From the NCBI RefSeq assembly GCF_026262505.1, contig NC_067208.1:10363962-10427961 (forward strand): a stretch of 64,000 bases of DNA. The letters are read 5' to 3'. Below, piece by piece: positions 41,286-52,494 of the stretch. Every line of letters starts with the position of its first letter. The first letter of the stretch is position 1. The notes under the pieces were generated by a model, which did no database searches, was not told the origin of the DNA, and worked only from the letters and a program-made list of their open reading frames with translations. The DNA comes from Trichomonas vaginalis G3 (Eukaryota > Parabasalia > Trichomonadida > Trichomonadidae). The position numbers and the translations under genes are program-made.

Positions 41286-41813
41286 ATGATATTTCTACTT
41301 AAATTCATTTCTCTTGTAAATTCAAGAGTATGGGGATGTCGTGTTACATATCTTGATGAAAAGATTGATAATATTGAACGGGATTATTCAACCACAGATT
41401 TACTTTCACTTGTAGATCAAATTTCTAACGATTTCCATTTAGAAAGAGATAGAGTTGAAGCGTATTTAAGACGCAGCAGATATGCGTCTTTTGTTAAATA
41501 GCTTTTCAACAGGATTGATTTTAACTTGCGCGCAAAATATCGTAGAGCAGTCTACCTTGGTGGCACGGTTATTAAAATAACTAAGACTAATGGAGTATAT
41601 ACTGTAACTTGCCACCAGGTAAGTATCAGTGCAATCCTTTGCCCTGAAGGCTTGTGTAAATCTTTAGCGCATTTCCACATAATAAATAGTTACTAATATC
41701 TTTTATGGTATTGCATGGAATGATCCACTTTTGGCTGCTCAAATCACTCAGATCTACTATGATTTGAACAGAAAAATTGAAGCCAAACTCAACGCCTACA
41801 AAGCCATTTAATA
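41286..41813 (+). pseudogene. Decayed gene of unknown family
   Basis: ATG 41286 opens 71 residues (MIFLLKFISLVNSRVWG ... DDLVQ-like helix, RRSRYASFVK) ending in TAG at 41499. The same frame goes on past the stop with protein-like sequence (NRIDFNLRAKYRRAVYLGG, then TVIKITKTNGVYTVTCHQ) to a stop near 41695. In another frame, 41707-41813 reads GIAWNDPLLAAQITQIYYDL and ends KLNAYKAI before TAA. These look like parts of one former gene. A GTAAGT at the second piece is not followed by the trichomonad 3' splice motif. I do not recognise the family. Confidence 0.45.
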
Positions 41814-41872
41814 AAATACTTTTAAAAAATATCTTAAAATGAGTTTTATTTTCAATCCATTATCTTTGTATA

Positions 41873-43566
41873 TTATGCTTTCTGTGAAATAAGAAGTTCA
41901 GCTGTCTCTTTACTATTATAAATGGCTGCAAAATGAAGAACTGTTTGTCCAGAATTATCTTTTTCATTGATATTTGCACCATGGGAAATAAGAAGTTCAG
42001 CTATCTCTTTACTATTATAAATGGTTGCAAAATGAAGAGCTGTTCTTCCAGAATTATCTTTTTTGTTGATATTTATGCCATGTGAAATAAGAAGTTCAGC
42101 TGTCGCTTTACTATTATTTATGGCTGCAAAATGAAGAGATGTTTTTCCATCTTCATCTTTTTCGTTGATATTTGCACCATGGGAAATAAGAAGTTCGGTT
42201 GTTTCTTTATTATTTTTAATGGCTACTTTATAAACAGCTGTTCTTCCACAATTATCTTTTTCATTGATATTTGCACCGTGAGAAATAAGTAGTTGAGCCA
42301 TTTTTACATTATTTGCATATGCTGCAAAATGAAGAGAAGTGAATCCTAATTTATTTTTTTATTGACATTTGCACCATGTGAAGTAAGAAGTTCGACTATT
42401 TCTGAGTTATTTAAATCCGCTGCATTAAGAAGGGGGGTGTTCAAATTTTGATCTTCTGCGTCGATAATTGCGCCGTATGAAATAAGAAGTTCGGCTGTTT
42501 CTTTACTATTTCTAAGAGCTGCAACACGAAGGGTATTATGATATCCTGGAGAATTGATTGTTGCACCATGGTTAATAAGAAATTCAACAGTCTCTTTACT
42601 ATTATTTCTTGTTGCAATTTCAAGAGCGGTTTCTCCATATATATATTCATTGACATTTGCCCCAAGTGAAAGGAAATATTCGCAAAGAGATGGATTATCA
42701 AACATCGCAGAATAAATAAAGAATTCGTTAACTTCATTAGTTTGATCAAAATAAACTAAAAATGATTCAAGATTATTATAAAATCCACAAGTACCTATTT
42801 CGATCTCTAAATTGTACTCATTCATCAAGAATGTAACAAAATCAATGTTGTGTGAAATAATTGCATATTCCATGCATTTATAATCAGGTTCTTGATATTT
42901 CAAACATTCACTCATTATCTCTTGATTTCTTCCTAAAAATGAGAATTGTAAACATGTTTCAGTTATTTCTGAATAAAATTTGGTCCTTAAGAATTTGAAA
43001 CAATCAACTGCTCCATGGTAACAACATAATTCAAGTAATAAATATCTTTGATAAGAAGATGGATATAATTTACTAAAAAGTTGTTGATTTTTATCAAATT
43101 CTTCTCTTTCTGTGAATGAAATGAATGTTTCTAAGTCATTATACATAATTGCTCTGTAAATCGTATTCTCTGAATGAATATCGATATTTTCTAATTTCAT
43201 TTCTTCAAAATTAGCATTTTTATCTAATTTAATTCCATACTCTTTATAAAAGAGGAATGCCCAGGTGATTGGAATATCTCTAACTTCTGTTAAATTATAG
43301 CCATCAGTAATGAGTTTCATTAGAGTCAAGTATGACTTTATATAGCGATTATTATATGGAATAATTTTTGAAATATGTTTAATTATGTTTTGAGGAGAGC
43401 ATTTCTTTGAATCAATCAAGTTTGTTTTGATCATTTTGTAAATCGAGTTTAAATCTTCTTCGTTTTCCGTTTTTAACTGATACAATGCAACATATATATC
43501 GATGTGATATTTAAACATACTTCTCAATACACTGTATTCATTTGGAAGATTGTCTTGATCTGACAT
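41873..43566 (-). pseudogene. Trichomonad ankyrin gene with one frame break
   Basis: ATG at 43566 opens the typical N-terminal domain of trichomonad ankyrin proteins (about 250 residues: SVLRSMFKYHIDIYVALYQL ... DIPITWAFLFYKEYGI, of the DUF3447 type). Ankyrin repeats of the form NNSKETAELLISHGANINEK follow. The frame stops at 42346 after HGANVNKKIN because an A run (42353-42359) is one base short. With the frame change, the next bases read NKLGFTSLHFAAYANNVKM and continue as perfect repeats to 41873. The total would be about 560 residues. A slip in the A run or a base-calling error could explain it, as everything else is intact. Confidence 0.85.
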
Positions 43567-44402
43567 TAAAAAAAATTATTTAAAAGTTTTCAATTTTTTA
43601 TACATCATGAGTCCTGTGTATTTTGCAAAATCTGGAATTTGTAAAGTTTCAAATCTGCATCATGGTTGAGGATCTAAACGACAGATTTCCAAATAAATAG
43701 GATAAATAGAATCAGTAGGCTCCAAATATGAATGATATGATCTTAGTTTGAAAAGTTACTAAAAGAATAAAAAGATTTGTGAATTACATTTTAATTTCAA
43801 TAATTTTTATCAATTACTCATCGTGTTATGATTTGCATATCAAATTTAATTTCAAATTTAAGTAAATAACAATATTCATAATTTGGATTTCAAATTTATG
43901 TATAATTGAAGCTTTTGAATGAAACCATAATATTTCCAGCTTACGTGATTATCGTTTATTATGTAATATCTGGTTTCTCAGTTAAATAATAGATTTGAAT
44001 TCTTACTTTTGAGAATTTAACTGAAAATAATATAATGAAAATGGATCACTACAGAATTATTTTATATTCAATAAACCATTTTGCGAAATGGTGGTTCATA
44101 TCATCTTACAAATTTCTTAAGAAGTCTTAAGAATTGGAAATAAAACTCTTTTTAAAATATTTTTATGCATGAATCTGTATGAAAGAGATATAGTAATAAT
44201 GCCTGAACACCGAAAAGAAAATATTTTCCATTTCTCTATAGAGAATCTTGAAGACATGCATCCTATTGGGTGATTGTAGTCCAATCCATATTGTTCTATG
44301 TCATATATATGCAAAAGTATTTTGAAGGTGCATTGGCAATCGTTGCTAAAAAAAAAGAGTCTGTTTACACTTCCACTTTTTTTGTAATAATAATAAAAAA
44401 AA
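43567..44402. other. Divergent intergenic region
   Basis: About 830 bp, AT-rich. Imperfect phrases such as ATTTCAAATTTA repeat near 43850-43890. I see no gene and no initiator match just before the next ATG. Confidence 0.45.
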
Positions 44403-45524
44403 ATGAATGAGCGTCAACTATTAACGGAAATTAGACTTCAACAAAATAAAAGTACTACTCCTCTTCAACTCATGACTGAACGAGAATTTCGATACTTTTT
44501 ATTTCATTTACTAGACAAACCAAGAGAATTTGGTGATTTTATCAACACTTTGTCGACATACAAATATTCAGAAATGATCAAATTAGAACAACAATCTCGT
44601 GGTGAATCAGCTTTTGCTAAAATTCTTCGTATTTACACTGAAGGCGAAAATCCGTTATCTATCTCAACACCTCTTACAATGGCAGAAAGACGATCATTCA
44701 TACTTGATTTGATTCCAGAATCATTGCAAACTACAAGAAGTCAAATTTCAAAAATGAATTTATCAAAAGAAGTTTTTGAATCGTTTGCACAAACATTTGG
44801 ATATTATCATAATCTTAGCATTGAAAATGAAAACTTAGCAGATCGAATTAAAGAAGTTGTTAGCTTAAAACGAGGAGCTCCAGCCCCTGTTGAAAGTTTA
44901 TTAACAACTGCAAGATCAATTCCAACTCTTACGCCAAGATTATCATCACGATCAACTCCAATATCATTTAATACATCTTCTGCCATGACAATTCAACGTT
45001 CAATCGCAATGTCAACAACAGATTTTAGAGATACTTCAAAAAGATCATGGACTGCTAAAACAAGGAAAATTGAAGTAGAGAGAAAGCCACAAGTAGAAAG
45101 AAAAGCGAAAACTGTAAAAATTAAATCTCGAGACGTTTTGAAGCCAAGTGTTGCTAGTTTGGTGAAGGCTATTGATTTAGAAGAAGCTAGAACTATGTCG
45201 ATCGAAGAATTAAACAATATTATTCAAGATCGCGAAAAACAGATTATCCATAATAAGCAGGAAGCTGCCACACTATCTCAGAAAATTACTTGCCTCAAGA
45301 GAGATTGTATTAATCTAGAGGATGAAATCTCTTCCCTTGAATCACAATATGAGTCATATCTTGCAGCTGCTGAGCAAAGAAAACAAGAAGAAGAACAAGA
45401 AAAGATTCATACTTCTAGAATGTATAGCTCAAGAAGGCGTGAAGCAAATGAAATTACTCATCAACTTCAAGAAGCAATTGAAGAAAATAAGAAATTGAAG
45501 AAGCAGCTATCAGGATTACAGTAA
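44403..45524 (+). CDS. Coiled-coil protein with globular N-terminus
   Basis: ATG 44403 opens 373 residues. Residues 1-160 look helical and globular (TEREFRYFLFHLLDKPREFG, then TMAERRSFILDLIPESL). Residues 165-250 are basic and rich in Ser, Thr and Arg. Residues about 255-370 form a long coiled coil (EELNNIIQDREKQIIHNKQ to NKKLKKQLSGLQ). The layout of basic Ser-rich middle and coiled-coil end resembles the gene at 27792. A cytoskeletal role is possible. No named family is recognised. Confidence 0.65.
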   Translation: MNERQLLTEIRLQQNKSTTPLQLMTEREFRYFLFHLLDKPREFGDFINTLSTYKYSEMIKLEQQSRGESAFAKILRIYTEGENPLSISTPLTMAERRSFILDLIPESLQTTRSQISKMNLSKEVFESFAQTFGYYHNLSIENENLADRIKEVVSLKRGAPAPVESLLTTARSIPTLTPRLSSRSTPISFNTSSAMTIQRSIAMSTTDFRDTSKRSWTAKTRKIEVERKPQVERKAKTVKIKSRDVLKPSVASLVKAIDLEEARTMSIEELNNIIQDREKQIIHNKQEAATLSQKITCLKRDCINLEDEISSLESQYESYLAAAEQRKQEEEQEKIHTSRMYSSRRREANEITHQLQEAIEENKKLKKQLSGLQ

Positions 45525-46299
45525 CCGTAATTAATTGTTTTACTATATTTATATCTATTCTTTCACCATTGAAATTTTCATTATTTTTTGTTTATTAAAA
45601 TATTAGATTTATTGTTTCATTTATATATTTTTATGGGGAACACACCTATATTTACTTAATAAATTAAACAAAATTCTTCATGGAAACAAATCAGAATAAA
45701 CTTGACCTATTTTATTGGAATATTGATTCTATATTAGCTTACAATGATGCTTGCGTCCCAAAAATATATGGATCTTTCACATTAATAATGATAATTTAAT
45801 TATCTTGAATAAAATAAATCAATATTGAGATAAAATAAAATAATTATTGCGATAGATTCTTTTTATAATATATTTGTAATTTCAAATTTTAGTTTCAAAT
45901 TATTTTTGATGCGAATTTTAATTATTTTTGAATTAATCTTTAAAAATTTGAATATTTTCGTGATTTTTGAGATATGAAATAAAGATGATTTACTATTATT
46001 TTTGATATTACCTATATGAAAGTATTCGTTTAATTATATTGATTAGCATTTAATTGTTTTTTACAATGAATTTATGCTCAAAATTCCTTGAAATATAGTT
46101 TATATTTTAGTGTTTGACAGAAAAATACTTCTGTATCAACAAAATCATATTACTTCTAGAGTTAAAACAAATAGGTTAAGTCATTTATTAATATTATTAA
46201 AGTATTTCATATATCATTAATAAGTTTAATTATTAGTATATTCTCATTAATAATATTAGTAACAGTTGATAGAAATACAAAATTAATTTGCATAATACT
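45525..46299. other. Convergent intergenic region, nothing clear
   Basis: Very AT-rich spacer between converging genes, with many short runs of T and A. No coding or repeat signal. Confidence 0.5.
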
Positions 46300-49200
46300 T
46301 TATTCAATAAACAATTTATTAATAGTACTTTTCAGTTTTCTGAAAAAGCTTGGCGAAAGAATTGACAATTGTTGCAGAGAAACCAAAGCTTCCTTCTTCA
46401 TTCCGAGTTTCAACTGAATAATTGACAATAATCTCAAAATTTCTCTATCATTTTGATTTTTCGCGACATTGTTAAGAGCCTGTAAAGCCAATCCATAATC
46501 TTCTTCTCTATTATTCTTTATAATCTCCATTACCAGATTTTTGACAATTGGAGCAGATCTGTTGAATTTCTGGTAGGCATCCTTAGCAGCTTCATACGTA
46601 CTCATTGTTCTCATTGCGTTGAACAAGTAGACAACAGGATCAGATAAAGAATGAGGCACATCTAATTTAGATCCCTTCGGAATGACCTCCAAAACGCTCT
46701 TTTCGAGGTCAAGTGAATATGAGCAACTGGAGTTCTCGTTGATCATCGATAAAGTGATCTCTCCAGCTTCTGTCCTGTTTCCGTTTATTATCTTTTCCGC
46801 GGCTAATTGTAAAGATTTCAAAGGTTCATTTTCTTCCTTTTTATCGATTTTGCTGATTTTAGATTTGGAGTTGAGGAGATTCAGTCTCTCAATCCTTTCT
46901 TTGTCATCTTTGTTCGCAAAAAGAAGAGCAAAATCGTATTTTTTGAGAGCTTCGAACGCAAATGAAATTGCGTTAGTATCTTCGCCCATAAATGAGAAGT
47001 TTAAGGCATCAGACGTTTCTCCACTCATCAAAGCAAAGAGTGGCAAATTTGGAATAATTAATCTGGACGATCCAAACTCGAAAGCGATCTTAGATGCATC
47101 GAATCGATTAACTTTCTCGGTTTTGATCAAAATTTGCCATACATCTGGGTCGTAAGGGTTAAATGATCTTGCTGCATTCGTTGCTGTATCAAGGAGCTTC
47201 TCATCATCGATAAGAAGAGCAATGGCAGCAACACAGGCGTAAGATCTTGCCATTTCCATAGACGTAGCGAGCTTTGCGGCAACACATAAGCAATGTCTTG
47301 CGTAAGAGTACTGTTTTGAGAGAGCAAAGGATATTCCAAGGCTCATCCAGACTCCTGAGTGGTCTGTAAATGATTTTACAGCTCTTCTGAGAACGAGTGT
47401 TGCTTGGTCAGGTAAATCTTTGAGATTAAGAACACGAGCGAGGTCTATGAATGCTTCTGCCCTCCTATCTATCTCGCAACGCTTCATGAAACATACTTGG
47501 CCTTCGTTTAAGAAAGATTTATCCTTTTCAATCAGAAATTCTTCAACAAAATAGTCGCCACAAAGCTTTAGAACGCTGCTCTGAGATCCCCATATTTGTA
47601 CAAACTCGCGAACTAATGGAAGTACATTTAAGGTTAAAAAGTGACAAGTTTCAAATCTACCAAATCTTTGAAACATTCGAAGTTTGGTAATTACTTGCTG
47701 TAAGTACGCAGTAAATCTCAGAGGGTTCTCTTTCAAGCTATATTCTTCCTTCCATTCGAGTGGAGCTTCGAATAAACTGTTTAATTGGAACTCCAAATCC
47801 AAATCTGGCTCTCCGTGCTTTCTTATTTCTTGTGCGACACTCATTGCAGCTTTAGCACGTCCAAGGACCACGTAGGACTGTCCAAGAGCCGACCACGAAG
47901 TTCTTCTTTCAGGATTAAATTTCAAATCTTTCTGAAACTCTTCGCAAGCTTCTTCATGTCTTCCCAATTTCTGCAAAATCAATCCTGCCCTGAAGTGTGA
48001 CCAATCACTATCCACTTTTTGGCAAAGATTTAAACTTTCCTCGAATTTACCTTGTTTTGCAAGATTTCTGCTTGTCATTTCCAAAGCAGACTTATCTTCC
48101 AATCCCAAATCATACGCTTTCTGGAACAGAAACACCGCTTTCTCCTCATCTTTCTTGTATTCCAGTAAAAATTTACCAAAATACAAATAACCTCTTGGAT
48201 CATTTTTATCTGCTTTCATTGCATCGATGAAATACTTTTCGCATGCATCGCCCAATTCGTCTATCATATTATAAGCTGCTTCCGCTTTCGCTACAATGAT
48301 TTTTGGCGAATCAGATTTGCAATTTAATATGTTTTGGAGTCTTTTCTTGTTTTTGTCATGTCTGTACATAAGGAGATCGATCATTGTGCGTTCCTCTTGT
48401 GTGATGACATTATGGACATCATCTTCTAATAGTTTCTCGGCTTCTTGGCCGCGCCCGAGTCTGATCAAAATTCTTATTAACAAAGGAGTGCCTTTACATG
48501 GATCATTCTTGATGATTTCGTTTATAATATTGATGGCTGATTGCGTATCACCAAGTTCTTCTTTCGTTTCGCTGAGTTTCACTAATAATGGAACATAATT
48601 TGGAAATTTCATAATTGCATCGTTAATTGCTTGAAGACGAACAGTAGGATCGTTAATAAGATTGATGTAATACATCCAGCCACTGACAAAAGGTGGAATT
48701 ACCATTAAAGAATTCCTTAATAAAGTAAGATCTCGTTTTTTAGCCGCTCTGACAAAATCTTTGAAGATATAGGAACCTCCAGCAATATGCTTTTCGGCTG
48801 ATTGTAAGGGTTCATCGCCAAATAGTGTTTCTACGTAAATTCGATCTTGATTATCGATTGGAAGGGTTTGAATCCAATGAGGAGCTTGGAATATGTCGGA
48901 TTCTTCAAGAATAGTATGTATCAATCGTGAGCATGCTTGTAAATCTTTAGGAGCTTGAAGTTTAAGCATTTTTAATCTGATATCTAATGTATTTGGTGTT
49001 TCTGGTAACATAGCAGTAATCGGAAGCATCAAGGCACCATCTACTGAGTCTAATAGTCGAACAAATTGGTTTATTAAGTTCTCATCATCGAGAGGAATTA
49101 AATGTGGCGCAATTTGTTTGAGAATTGCTAAGTCTGGTTGACAAATTTCTAATGCACGTGTAATCGTGTTAAGTAAATTTGTGCTTTTTGAGTCAATATC

Positions 49201-49482
49201 GATTTGAATTAGGGATTTCCATGGTAATGCATCATCTGGCTTAAGACGAGTGCATTCTTCAGCAAATTTTCGTGCTTCAGCGTAGTTTTCTGTCTTCATG
49301 TGCATCATACAAGTCATAAAACATGTTTCAAATACATGATATTCAAGTCTTCGAGCTGTAGGAGTTATTCTTGATAATATTTTCTTGCATTCATCATATT
49401 TCTTCTCTGCTATATATTGTTTTGCGTCAGTAAGTCCCCCATCAATCAAGCGCTTGTCACGCTGAATCTGGTCCTTACTCAT
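46300..49482 (-). CDS. Long TPR protein, SKI3/TTC37-like
   Basis: ATG at 49482 opens 1060 residues of helical repeats. TPR units are clear at about residues 15-85 (YDECKKILSRI, YAEARKFAEECTRLKPDD), 300-345, 445-560 (RGYLYFGKFLLEYKKDEEKA, HFRAGLILQKLGRHEEACEE, RRTSWSALGQSYVVLGRAKA) and 720-770 (GVWMSLGISFALSKQYSYAR). The length and layout, with the block RTSWSALGQSYxxLGR and a later unit of W-x-S-L-G type, resemble SKI3. SKI3 holds the Ski2 helicase and Ski8 in the complex that feeds mRNA to the cytoplasmic exosome. Other long TPR scaffolds cannot be excluded. No signal peptide or membrane span. Confidence 0.6.
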   Translation of the reverse strand: MSKDQIQRDKRLIDGGLTDAKQYIAEKKYDECKKILSRITPTARRLEYHVFETCFMTCMMHMKTENYAEARKFAEECTRLKPDDALPWKSLIQIDIDSKSTNLLNTITRALEICQPDLAILKQIAPHLIPLDDENLINQFVRLLDSVDGALMLPITAMLPETPNTLDIRLKMLKLQAPKDLQACSRLIHTILEESDIFQAPHWIQTLPIDNQDRIYVETLFGDEPLQSAEKHIAGGSYIFKDFVRAAKKRDLTLLRNSLMVIPPFVSGWMYYINLINDPTVRLQAINDAIMKFPNYVPLLVKLSETKEELGDTQSAINIINEIIKNDPCKGTPLLIRILIRLGRGQEAEKLLEDDVHNVITQEERTMIDLLMYRHDKNKKRLQNILNCKSDSPKIIVAKAEAAYNMIDELGDACEKYFIDAMKADKNDPRGYLYFGKFLLEYKKDEEKAVFLFQKAYDLGLEDKSALEMTSRNLAKQGKFEESLNLCQKVDSDWSHFRAGLILQKLGRHEEACEEFQKDLKFNPERRTSWSALGQSYVVLGRAKAAMSVAQEIRKHGEPDLDLEFQLNSLFEAPLEWKEEYSLKENPLRFTAYLQQVITKLRMFQRFGRFETCHFLTLNVLPLVREFVQIWGSQSSVLKLCGDYFVEEFLIEKDKSFLNEGQVCFMKRCEIDRRAEAFIDLARVLNLKDLPDQATLVLRRAVKSFTDHSGVWMSLGISFALSKQYSYARHCLCVAAKLATSMEMARSYACVAAIALLIDDEKLLDTATNAARSFNPYDPDVWQILIKTEKVNRFDASKIAFEFGSSRLIIPNLPLFALMSGETSDALNFSFMGEDTNAISFAFEALKKYDFALLFANKDDKERIERLNLLNSKSKISKIDKKEENEPLKSLQLAAEKIINGNRTEAGEITLSMINENSSCSYSLDLEKSVLEVIPKGSKLDVPHSLSDPVVYLFNAMRTMSTYEAAKDAYQKFNRSAPIVKNLVMEIIKNNREEDYGLALQALNNVAKNQNDREILRLLSIIQLKLGMKKEALVSLQQLSILSPSFFRKLKSTINKLFIE

Positions 49483-49820
49483 AATTTGAATGGAACAAAT
49501 ATTAAACTAACTAGCAAATGATAGTATTAGATATATCAAACCTTTTTATCAAGTAAATCTCCAAATTCTCTGTGGATTTTATTCAAATAGATTTTATTAT
49601 TCAAAAAATATCGGTGTTACAAGAATGCAAATGATTTTACTATATACGTATGCTAATTAAATATGATATGCTTGAGCTTCTAGAAAAATTTGAAAAAATA
49701 TAGTAAAAAGGAGAAGAAATATACAATTAAATTACTTTAATATTAACTTGTTTTGGGACTTGTCTCGTACATTTCACAAAAATTTCATGAAATTTTCTAT
49801 TTTTTAATATGAAATTTGAA
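49483..49820. other. Intergenic, nothing clear
   Basis: AT-rich spacer upstream of the SKI3-like gene. No gene, and no clear initiator just before 49482. Confidence 0.45.
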
Positions 49821-50369
49821 TTAATCAGAATCTGATGATGAAGACGATGACGAAGAAGATGCACCTCTATGAATAACTACAAGGATAGTTGGCTGGCATG
49901 CATAAAAAGGCTGTTGAAATGCTGAAAAATAGAATGGAGCATTTCCTTGTACAGCCATAACAGCGTTTGGTTGGTTCGGATAATAAAATGGCTGCTGGAA
50001 ACTTGGAAAATAAAAAGGATTCTGATAAGGACTGTATGTATATAATGTTTTTGTTTTATGGTGATGGTGATGCTTATTTTTATGCTTTCTTTTCTCTTCT
50101 TTTTTGTTTTTCTTCTTTTTTTCAACGTTTTCTTCAATTTCTTTTTTAACAACTTCTTTTTCTACTTTTTGGATTTCATGTGGTTGTTCCTCAATTTCAG
50201 ATGATGCTGTGTCGTCATCTGGTATCTCCTAGCTTTTGTTTTCATTTCGCTGATTGGCTTGTGGTTTCGGTTGAGGATTTTGAGGTGGTTGACGATTTGG
50301 ATTTGGACTTGCAGGGAGTAGCTTGCCATTACTCCAGTTCAGTCTTTTTGTTTGAGTGATACGTGCCAT
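49821..50369 (-). pseudogene. Histone-type 5' end fused to decayed HMG-gene copy
   Basis: From ATG 50369 the frame runs 183 codons to TAA at 49821-49823 with one internal TAG. The first residues, MARITQTKRLNWSNGK, recall histone H3 (MARTKQTARK) and stand 10 nt after a TCACT initiator. From about codon 20 the sequence matches the C-terminal half of the gene at 51124-52188 in the opposite orientation: QPPQNPQPKP, the Lys/His block, TYSPYQNPFYFPSFQQPF and a Ser-rich end closing in DSD. The copy has an extra FYFSAFQQPF unit. I infer that a copy of the HMG-like gene replaced the body of a divergent H3 gene. The H3 origin of the start rests on few residues. Confidence 0.6.
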
Positions 50370-50825
<456 letters not shown>

Positions 50826-51021
50826 AATACATTCTTCATGCTTTCTTTTACTATTCGAATTCATTTTGCTTAATTAAAATTTGTCTTTATATTTACGTTA
50901 TTAATATATTCAATATATCATTCCTAACTATAATAATAACATTTGTGTATCATTAAATTATAGTTGTGTGAGTAAGAAACCCAAAGGATTGATGGTTCAA
51001 ATTCGAAAAAATAACTGCTGT

Positions 51022-51049
51022 CACCGTAAGAATTTAATTCCTTATGGTG
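51022..51049. repeat. Imperfect stem-loop upstream of HMG-like gene
   Basis: CACCGTAAGAATT faces AATTCCTTATGGTG, giving a stem of about 12 pairs with one bulge. It lies 200 bp past H4 and 75 bp before the next ATG. It is not the metazoan histone stem-loop. Confidence 0.45.
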
Positions 51050-51123
51050 TCTGATTCCAGTTGAGAAAGCAAATAAAATCAGAAGTTTATTTTAATTTTT
51101 ATTTATTTTTTTTTTCAAATTAT

Positions 51124-52188
51124 ATGAGCTCATCAGATTATTATGATTCCGATTCCGATTCTGACAGTGAAGATCGAAGAGACCACAACCCAAGTGTATT
51201 TAATCCATTTATTCAAAGGCAAATTCAGTCAAAGACCGAAAACAAAAATAACGCTTCTGATGAAGAAACTGATAAAGAAATACCAGCTTACACAGTTTCC
51301 AAATTTGTGCATCCTTATCAATTATTCCTTACCGAGCATGATCAAGAAATAACAGAAATAGCAAAACAACAAAATTCAGATCTATTAGGTAAAAGGATAA
51401 TAGCATTACAACAATTCGCAAAACTTCCTCCACAAGAAAAAGAAAAATATTTTGCGAAAGTTCCAATAATGATGGATCCAGGTCAAGATCTCAACAGAAA
51501 TAATACAACTAATCCATCTAATCGATCTGGTACAACTTATCCATATTATACATCTAATACAAAACCAATAAACCAAGATAATAAAAATATAATTCCCGAA
51601 CGTAGTTCCAAAGAACCTTTAAGTACACAACCAACAAACAATACCCAGTCCCCTCCAAGCTTCTTCAAAAGTATTCCAAGACAGCCACCTCAAAATTTAC
51701 CAAGTCAACAAATACCAATAACAAACCAACCTATTAATCCAAATCCAACTACCCAACAAGAAAAAGTCATAGAAAAACATGTAAAAGAAGTTGAAAAAGA
51801 AATTAAACCAATTCAACTCTCACCTAAAAAAGAGGAAGAACCTCAACAAATCCAAGAAATAGAAAACAAACTTGCTGAAAAAGAAGAAGTTAAAGAAATT
51901 AAAGAAAAAGAAGAAGTTGAAGTAAATGAAGAGAAAGAAGATGTTGAAGAAAATGAAGAAGAAGTTGAAGAAAAACCAAAAATTAAAAAAGAAAAGAAGC
52001 ATAAACATAAAAGCAAACACCATCACCATAAAAAGAAAACAATATACACATACACTCCCTATCAAAATCCGTTCTATTTTCCAAGTTTCCAGCAACCATT
52101 TGGTTATTATCAGAATCAGCAAAACGTAATTGTAGCAGTACGCAAACATCCATCTTCTTCATCATCGTCTTCATCAGATTCAGACTGA
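51124..52188 (+). CDS. HMG-box-like protein with charged and His-rich tail
   Basis: The frame is open from 51061, but the first ATG is at 51124 (MSSSDYYDSDSD), giving 354 residues. Residues about 50-105 resemble a divergent HMG box: VSKFVHPYQLFLTEHDQEI ... LPPQEKEKYFAKV, with the usual P-Y/F-x-x-F-L and L-P-x-x-E-K-x-x-Y pattern. HMG boxes bend DNA. Pro/Gln/Asn-rich linkers follow, then a Glu/Lys block, a His/Lys block (KKHKHKSKHHHHKKK), an aromatic segment (YQNPFYFPSFQQPFGYYQNQ) and a Ser run ending SDSD. A decayed inverted copy lies on the other side of H4. The nuclear role is inferred. Confidence 0.6.
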   Translation: MSSSDYYDSDSDSDSEDRRDHNPSVFNPFIQRQIQSKTENKNNASDEETDKEIPAYTVSKFVHPYQLFLTEHDQEITEIAKQQNSDLLGKRIIALQQFAKLPPQEKEKYFAKVPIMMDPGQDLNRNNTTNPSNRSGTTYPYYTSNTKPINQDNKNIIPERSSKEPLSTQPTNNTQSPPSFFKSIPRQPPQNLPSQQIPITNQPINPNPTTQQEKVIEKHVKEVEKEIKPIQLSPKKEEEPQQIQEIENKLAEKEEVKEIKEKEEVEVNEEKEDVEENEEEVEEKPKIKKEKKHKHKSKHHHHKKKTIYTYTPYQNPFYFPSFQQPFGYYQNQQNVIVAVRKHPSSSSSSSSDSD

Positions 52189-52494
52189 TACCAATATAAT
52201 ATTTGTAAGATAACATATAAATGAAATGCCTAAATTATATACGAAATAAAGCATATTATTTGTTTGATTCATTTAATATTTTTATTTTAATTTCAAAGCC
52301 AAATCATACTTAAAGACATCACATTAATAGAAACTTGGCCTAAATGATATAACTTCTTATGTAATCTTAATAATCATTGAATATGATAATAATTCTTCTC
52401 ACGAATATTCATACAAGATGATGCTAGCGCAAAAACTAAAAATATATTCCTTTAATGTTAGAATGGTAATGCAATAAGCGGATAAACACAATAT
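52189..52494. other. Intergenic, nothing clear
   Basis: AT-rich spacer between the HMG-like gene and the inverted-repeat element. No gene. Confidence 0.45.

Noticed and set aside
41625-41700. Intron starting GTAAGT in the gene relic
   Set aside because: The trichomonad 3' motif ACTAACACACAG is missing, and the reading frames are broken elsewhere too.
51022-51049. Histone mRNA 3' stem-loop for H4
   Set aside because: It lies about 200 bp past the stop, is imperfect and does not fit the metazoan consensus; trichomonad histone mRNAs are expected to use the TAAA signal.
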